Source of the DNA: Alopecurus myosuroides
Lineage: Eukaryota; Streptophyta; Magnoliopsida; Poales; Poaceae
Direction: 5' to 3'
NCBI GenBank assembly: GCA_028641055.1
Contig: CM054060.1
Coordinates: 237,178,833 to 237,242,832 of the forward strand
Length of the DNA: 64,000 bases
The translations under genes were made by a program, and so were the position numbers. Below the pieces are notes generated by a model. It was not told the origin of the DNA and searched no databases. It saw nothing but the letters and a program-made list of their open reading frames with translations. Each line of letters starts with the position of its first letter. The first letter of the stretch is position 1. Shown here piece after piece: positions 59,001 through 64,000 of this stretch.

Positions 59001-60082
59001 TACACACGCGAAGGATATCAGTGTTTTTCTTCGGGACCAGCACCCGGTTTGCTAACCAGGTGGATATTTTTATCTCTCTGATGAATTTTGTGGCGATTAG
59101 TCGATTCACCTCTTCTCCGAGTGCCTTCTGCTTTGGCTCGGAGAACTGTCGGGTCGTTTGCTTGATAGGTTTGGCATCTTTGAAAACTTCTAGTGAGTGT
59201 TCGGCGAACTCCCTGGGTATCCCTGGCATATCTGAAGGCTGCCAGGCGAAGATTTCCCAGTACTCACGGAGGAGTTCGACGAGCGCGCCTTCCTATGCGG
59301 TCGAAAGGGTGGTGGACACCATCGCCGTCTTTGCGGGTTCTGTCGGGTGCACTTGATGCTTTCGAGTGTCTCTGTTTGCACTGAACTCGAGTTCTGGAGC
59401 GTTCTTCTTGGTGAGTGGCATCACGGAGTGGTCCGTGGTCTTTGCCAATTCTGCCAGCTCCTCCTGCATCCCGAAAGATTTTGCGATCTCATTGAACTCA
59501 ATGTCACACTTATCGGATTTTTGGAAGTCGCCATCTATGGTGATGGTGCCGTATTTCCCAAGAAGTTTGAGCTTCAGGTAGGCGTAGTGGGGTACTGCCA
59601 TGAATCTCGCGAACGCTGTTCGGCCGAGAATGGCGTGGTACTGTGAGGATCAGTCAACCACCTCGAGGTCGAGGAATTCGCGCCTGTAGTTTCTTGCGTT
59701 TCCGAGAACCACTTCCAAATTGATTGTTCCGAGTGGTCAGACTGCTTTGTCTGATATTATCCCGTGGAAGGATGTTTCTGATTCTGAGTCCGTCCAGGTT
59801 CCTGTTCATCTTACGGAGTGTGTCCGTGTAAATGATGTTGATTCCGCTGCCTCCGTCCATGAACACTCCCATGAGTTCGTAGTTGCCTATCTGCGCTTGA
59901 ATGATGAGTGTGGCGTGTCCTGGTGGATACACCCGAGGGGGTTGGTCATCTTTCGAGAAAGTTATCGACTGGTCCGCCATTTTCAAGTATTCGGGTTTGG
60001 ACGGTGGAGCTTGTACTGCCATGACCACTTGGCGTGTGTTTGTTTTCTGGACCATGTGGGAGGGGCAGACTTTTTGTATCAT
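56066..60082 (-). pseudogene. Element F pol: protease, RT, RNase H, second RNase H, integrase
   Basis: Protease FMDGGSGINII (Asp near 59857). RT with LRVCIDYTSLNKHRPKDNLP, FLEAYSGYNQI and YIDDIVIKT (Asp pair near 58701). RNase H, then a second RNase H with YFDVWKRNEGAGAG, NNDAEYEAL and IYGDSNLIVQQ (about 57.5-57.8 kb). Integrase with a DIHQGDCSHH...CNACQRF zinc site, WGVDMVGPL, ITDNGSNF, then GQVKRSNG, and a GPF-type C-terminus (EPPWEGPFIIHEV) ending at 56066. Odd: the first RT Asp is Glu (58893-58891), and the integrase catalytic Glu is Lys (56613-56611). Many stops, for example TGA after MQK at about 58741 and TAA/TAG in integrase, and several frame changes. Dead as an enzyme source. Confidence 0.88.
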
Positions 60083-62474
60083 TCCGAAAATTCATGCTGG
60101 GTTCGGGTACCCATTGCCTCCTTGGTGTGCGGCGGGTGGCACTGGTAGCGCGGCCAGCACCACGTTTTGATGTCCTGGTGGAGGTAGGGGTTGCAGCGGG
60201 TGGAATCCCTGATGTCCCCCTCCTGGGAGCTGTGGGTAGCCCTGATTGACTGCGGCTCTGTTTTTCTTCGTGTAGGCCTCGTGGATGTCCTAAAACTTTC
60301 GGCAGTTCTTGAGGAGGTGGGTTGCCTTGGTGTTGCCTGTGCGCTTATCTGTGAATAGATGTAGCATGCAATAACCGTCAAGATCCTCCTCAGGAGTCTT
60401 ATCTTCTGGCTTTGGCTTCCATTCGCGATTTCCACGAGATCCTCTGTCACGATTTCTTGTAAATTCTGCCGCAACCAGTTCTTCTCGATCGTCATGATCT
60501 TAATGCTTTCTCCTTTTCTTTCGACCATGGCGGTCGTCCTTAGGTGCTGGCGAAGATGCCTTCTCATTGCGCACCGAGTCTTCACCATTGGCCCATCTGT
60601 CGGCTATGGCCATCAGCTCCCCCGATGGTTTTGGGTGCGGCTAGTCCCAGCTCCTCTCTGAAAGCGGTTCGTCGAGGTCCTTTGGTGAAAGCTTCGACTG
60701 GAACCTCTTCCGATATGTTTCCCGCTGTATTTTTGAGCGTGGTCCACCGTTGGATGTACTCGCGAGTAGACTCACCACTCTTCTGCTTGCAAGCCCGCAG
60801 CTCCTCGATGGACGCGGGTCTTTTATATGTTGCTTGGAAGTTCTTGTGGAAGTCGAAGGTTAAATCGTCCCATGATCCATAGCATGCCCTCGGTCTTCCT
60901 TCAGCCAGCTGCGCGCAGCGCCTACAAGATGTAGGTTAAGGTACTGCATAGCTATGGTCTTGTTCCCACGTTGGCATTTTACTGCCGTGAGGTAATCCGA
61001 CAGCCAGGACTTGGGCTCCAGCGAGCCGTCGTACTTTGGCACCTCCGTAGTAAGCTTAAATCTCTTGGCCATCGGTGCCTCGCGGATGTCGCGAATAAAG
61101 CACAATGCACCGCAGGCCTCTTCATCGGAGGAAGTGGATGTGGACCGTGCACGGTTCCTGATCGCTCGGGCTTTGTTGATTTTGTTCTATGCGATGTCAG
61201 ATCGCGCGTTGTATTCAGGCTGGTTGCGATCGTTCTCCTTCCGCGATTCTTTGCTGCGGTGTCGCGAGCGGCTGCTATGACGCAATGGACTGCGATCACG
61301 ATCCCTCGTGCTGTCGTCGCTGCTACTCGGGCTGTCACTGCGACGCCGGGCTTCCTTTCCTCGGGCGCGACGAGGTGATTTCTCCCTTCTAGGTGACGCG
61401 CTCCCACGCCTGCGGGGTGTTTCCTTGTCTTTCCGAGGGGTCTTCTCAGTTTCTTGTGCAGTCGCGTTCTTGCGGCCTTGGGCCGCGAGTCTCGCGACTG
61501 CCATTCCTAGCCCCTTCTAGACTTGTCGATATTGCTCCGCACGGGGGTCATTTTCTCCTGGCTGGTTCGCCTGTAGGTACGTGGCTGCGGCCAGGACCGA
61601 GGCAGAGGGAGTTGTCGGGTGTACATTGCCGCCGTCGTCGACGTGCATGAGAGATGTCTCGAATGTCTTGCTGGCCCCGCTGAGTGATTCGCGATCCAGG
61701 GCTGTGGTCTTCGAGACGTATTTCTTCTTTGGGGGATTGTTTCCTACCGAGTAAGTTTTGGAGAGTGCCGCACGGCGTAGACTCGATTCGTCCGCCAATT
61801 TCTTCCGCTCCTCCAGATTCTTGCGGGCCTCCTTGATCAGCTCCGCTGCTTTCACTAGATGATAGTGGTATGCAGTTAGATCTTCTTGAGGGGCTCCTTC
61901 TTCAATTGGATGGCCTAGATGCACGGCCTTTTTCGCCTTGAGCCAGGCGTCCCGTGACACTTTTTGATGTGTTATCGCTCTTTCAGGCTGTCTTCCGTTT
62001 CTTCGGGTGGCTCGGTTGATCCTGACATGCAGACTTGAGCCAGATATGGCCCGCGAGTCCTAGGCGTAGATTGACAAGTTTTGCCCACCCGAGAAGGTTC
62101 TTCAGCTGAGATAGTACGGAAGTTGCGAGTGCTGGGGCGGATAGATCTGCCGCTGGGCGCTAGATCACGATCAGCGTTGTTGGGTGGCGAGTCGAAGGAT
62201 GCCGAGCTTGAGATGGACTCGGAGTCCGATTCCCCGAGATCGGCCTGCTCGGAGAGGTGCAGGATTCCTGCTTTGTTGGCGTGGAAGTGGAGGCTCCCGA
62301 ACGTCAGGCTGACGCTCTTCTCCAATCCGCTGAACACCGGGCGCGATTCCGGCGAGTGTAGCGCGAAGGTGATCGACCCGAATCGGATTGGATCTATTGG
62401 AGTCGAGGTTCCAGGGCTCCAGCTGAAGGTTGGCGATGATGAGGCCGAAGATGCCGTAGATCCAGCGCCCTCCG
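60083..62474 (-). pseudogene. Element F gag region
   Basis: From the PBS: a Ser-rich N-terminal frame (ESDSESISSSASFDSPP) to a stop at 61972, then frames with AELIKEARKNLEERKKL and an Arg/Ser-rich basic part (RRRGSASPRREKSPRRA). Next is the capsid text PKYDGSLEPKSWLSDYLTAVK, AMQYLNLHLVGAARSWL and REYIQRWTTLKNTAGNI, then a C-H-H-C zinc-like stretch (YCMLHL...THLLKNCRKF). Stops at KH*, KF* and PA* near 60.51, 60.29 and 60.10 kb, plus frame changes near 60.86 and 61.51 kb. Not translatable as one protein. Confidence 0.8.
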
Positions 62475-62492
62475 TTCCCACAGACGGCGCCA
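62475..62492 (-). promoter_or_regulatory. Primer binding site of element F
   Basis: The minus strand reads TGGCGCCGTCTGTGGGAA, the site usual in RIRE2-like Tat elements, two bases from the LTR edge. Confidence 0.85.
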
Positions 62493-62494
62493 AT

Positions 62495-62983
62495 TGTTGA
62501 ATAGACATCTCAACAAATCCCTCGGATGAACCGACATGGTTTTGCTTAGGAGAACGTGTAGGCGCTGGTGACGATCGTCGGCTAACAGGGGGCAAGATTT
62601 ACCTAGGTCCGGGGCCCTCGTAGAGGTAAAACCCTTACTCCTGCTCTGTCGATCTGTATTATCAATAGATCGGTTACAATGAGGGTGCTCGAATCGAGAG
62701 TATGATCTCGAGTTCAAGGCTTTGGTGGTGCGTGATTGCTTGGATCCCCCTCTCGGTGGTTCTCCTGGCCTTATATAGGTAGCCAGGTCTCAAACCGTAC
62801 CCGGGGGGGTTACAAACCCTAGCTTAGGTCGGTTACAAGTTTCCTTCTTGACCCACAAGGCTTTGCGGGTGGGCCTTCGATTGGGCCTTCTAGAACTGTT
62901 AGTGTCACCTTTCCTTGGGCTTAGGTCTTGGGCCTTGGACCGGGTAGCCTCACCCGATAGGTCCAGGACGCATCCCCTCGTCA
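62495..62983 (-). repeat. 5' LTR of element F (489 bp)
   Basis: Pairs with 50098-50588, about 15 differences. Confidence 0.9.
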
Positions 62984-62988
62984 CCCTC
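62984..62988. repeat. Target-site duplication of F, right copy (CCCTC)
   Basis: One mismatch to 50093-50097. Confidence 0.7.
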
Positions 62989-63455
62989 TTCCATGGAGGA
63001 ACCGCATGGGGAAGAAGATGCCTGGAAGATGGAGGGAATGGATCCGGAGAGCACCCCGGATTCTCCGGTGGTTGGATCTCCTTCGGCGAGGAAGAGGAGG
63101 CGTCAGGGAGCAGTGGAGAGGGAGACGCCGGGGTGGAGGGGAAGTTTTGATCCGGCCCCCAAAAATTCGGCAAACGAGCCGGTGGGCACCTGCAAGCCTC
63201 ATACCATCCCAGACAGCCTCTGATCTTCACTTAGCCTCTGGCCACTGAATAATTCGGCCAAAAAGTTGGTGGGCTTCTGCAAGCCCCACACCTAGGACCT
63301 TAGCCGTTTTCCACTTCTGGTTCTCAGGGCGGATTATCCGGCCTCCGGAATATCCGGCATTTTCAGGCCAGAAACACCTTCTAGACCAAAGGTAGAAATA
63401 TGGGATTTCCTTTGACTTTTTTGGTGCTTGGTGGTTTCTAAGATGTACCTGTAAA
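62989..63455 (-). repeat. Fragment related to the C LTR, cut by the LINE
   Basis: 63135-63455 matches 26165-26490 with the same order of palindromes and the same 'gggatttcctt...ctttttggt.cttggtggttt' stretch. Left of 63135 the sequence is GC-rich and unlike the C LTR. The match stops at 63455 where the LINE begins. Confidence 0.55.
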
Positions 63456-63460
63456 TGAGA

Positions 63461-64000
63461 TTTTTTTGAAATGGGGTGCCCCAAGCCTCTGCATCAGACT
63501 GATGCACACAGCTTTCATTGAATAAAAATCATCCAAGTATAAGTTACAACCAGCACAGCAAAAGCAACAGATGCTCAGGCACTACAAAGTACTGCTCCTA
63601 GAATAAGCCAACGAAACTCCAGCAAAATAGGGCTACACATATATAAAACGTCTAGTGTGCAACTAGTCACCCTTGTTGAAGATAGACCGAATGACCTCCA
63701 TCAACCGAGTGTAACCAGAGTCCAAACGTTCTCGCTGATCCTCCGACAGAAGTTACGACCACATGTTACTCTAGTGAGTAGCCTGATGGACAACCTGCAA
63801 AGAATTCTCAGCCCTCTCGTTGTTAAAAACTATATCATTTTGATAATTCCAATTTTCCCAAAGCGTATCACATATACCTATGCGTATAAAATATTTAGTA
63901 TTTTTATCCACCCCATATAACCAATTGTCAAACATATTAGATACACTAAGTGGAGGTGAAATACTAAAAGTAAAATGCACTAGAGGCTAAATCTTCTTAG
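63461..64000 (-). mobile_element. LINE, 3' end (continues outside the window)
   Basis: The minus strand ends in a short A7 run (63461-63467) after a 3' UTR of about 195 bp. Upstream is the end of an RT-bearing ORF2. No LTR; poly(A)-type end. It interrupts the C-LTR-like fragment. Confidence 0.7.
63663..64000 (-). pseudogene. LINE ORF2 C-terminal segment, with stops
   Basis: Reads WLYGVDKNTKYFIRIG, LWENWNYQNDIVFNN and then LLSEDQRERLDSGYTRLMEV to a stop at 63665-63663. This is the usual tail after the zinc-binding domain of grass LINE reverse transcriptases (family knowledge). In-frame stops: TAG just upstream of LVHFTFSI (about 63990; TGG is one base away, so a former Trp is likely), TAG after QATH and TAA after NMWS (63738-63773). 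Non-functional. Confidence 0.68.

Larger units (their letters stand above)
50098..62983 (-). mobile_element. Tat-type Ty3/gypsy retrotransposon F (RIRE2/Retrosat-like)
   Basis: LTRs of 491 and 489 bp (about 3% different), PBS TGGCGCCGTCTGTGGGAA, TSD TCCTC/CCCTC. On the minus strand: gag, protease, RT, RNase H, a second RNase H and integrase, all with scattered stops. On the plus strand, between integrase and the 3' LTR, lie spliced antisense genes. Dual RNase H and antisense extra genes are known hallmarks of the Tat lineage. The whole element is 12.9 kb, typical of that group. Not autonomous now. Confidence 0.9.

Noticed and set aside
25381..63455. Treating 25381-26575 and 62989-63455 as a proven LTR pair
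   Set aside because: Only about 320 bp match, the left part of the right copy differs, and the TSD cannot be tested inside the window.

Overview
The window is intergenic DNA of a large-genome grass. The likely group is Triticeae or Aveneae; this is inferred from nested LTR retrotransposons, Stowaway-type MITEs, an Athila-type and a Tat-type gypsy element, a LINE and a Helitron. No host gene and no organelle or bacterial gene was found. Almost every open frame is transposon coding sequence, most of it broken, or a chance frame in the GC-rich part of an LTR.

Layout. 1-7511: LTR retrotransposon A (minus strand), with 4.26 kb LTRs around a 0.5 kb interior. It sits inside the helicase gene of a Helitron whose 3' end is at 10426. 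10427-12792: flank with a MITE fragment and a complete 222 bp MITE. 12793-23748: element B (plus strand), complete, with two 3590 bp LTRs, TSD TGCAA, a PBS and a PPT, but only a decayed gypsy pol inside. 23754-25380: unassigned. 25381-26591: an LTR and PPT of element C (minus strand). The C reading frame runs from about 49.70 kb leftward and is cut in two by element D (27316-48475, minus strand, TSD AGTCC). D is an Athila-type gypsy with gag-protease, reverse transcriptase, integrase and a downstream accessory frame. D is itself split between RNase H and integrase by element E (32503-43447, minus strand, TSD CATAA), a second member of family B. 50098-62983: element F (minus strand), a Tat-type gypsy with dual RNase H and, antisense between pol and the 3' LTR, a six-exon Transposase_28-like gene followed by a second related frame. 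62984-63455 carries a fragment resembling the C LTR. 63461-64000 is the 3' end of a LINE (minus strand).

Order of events. LTR-LTR comparison by eye gives about 10 differences in 3.58 kb for E, about 20 in 3.59 kb for B, about 20 in 2.75 kb for A, and roughly 3-4% for D and F. This agrees with the nesting: D entered C, then E entered D. Counts are by eye and carry a few units of error.

Most interesting points: (1) B and E share the same corrupted reverse transcriptase, so the family spread after its pol had died; (2) the B LTR has three TGACGTCA-type sites spaced exactly 11 bp apart, and in E the spacing is kept but every CpG has become TpG/CpA; (3) the antisense spliced gene in F; (4) extra internal polypurine-tract copies in both D and F.
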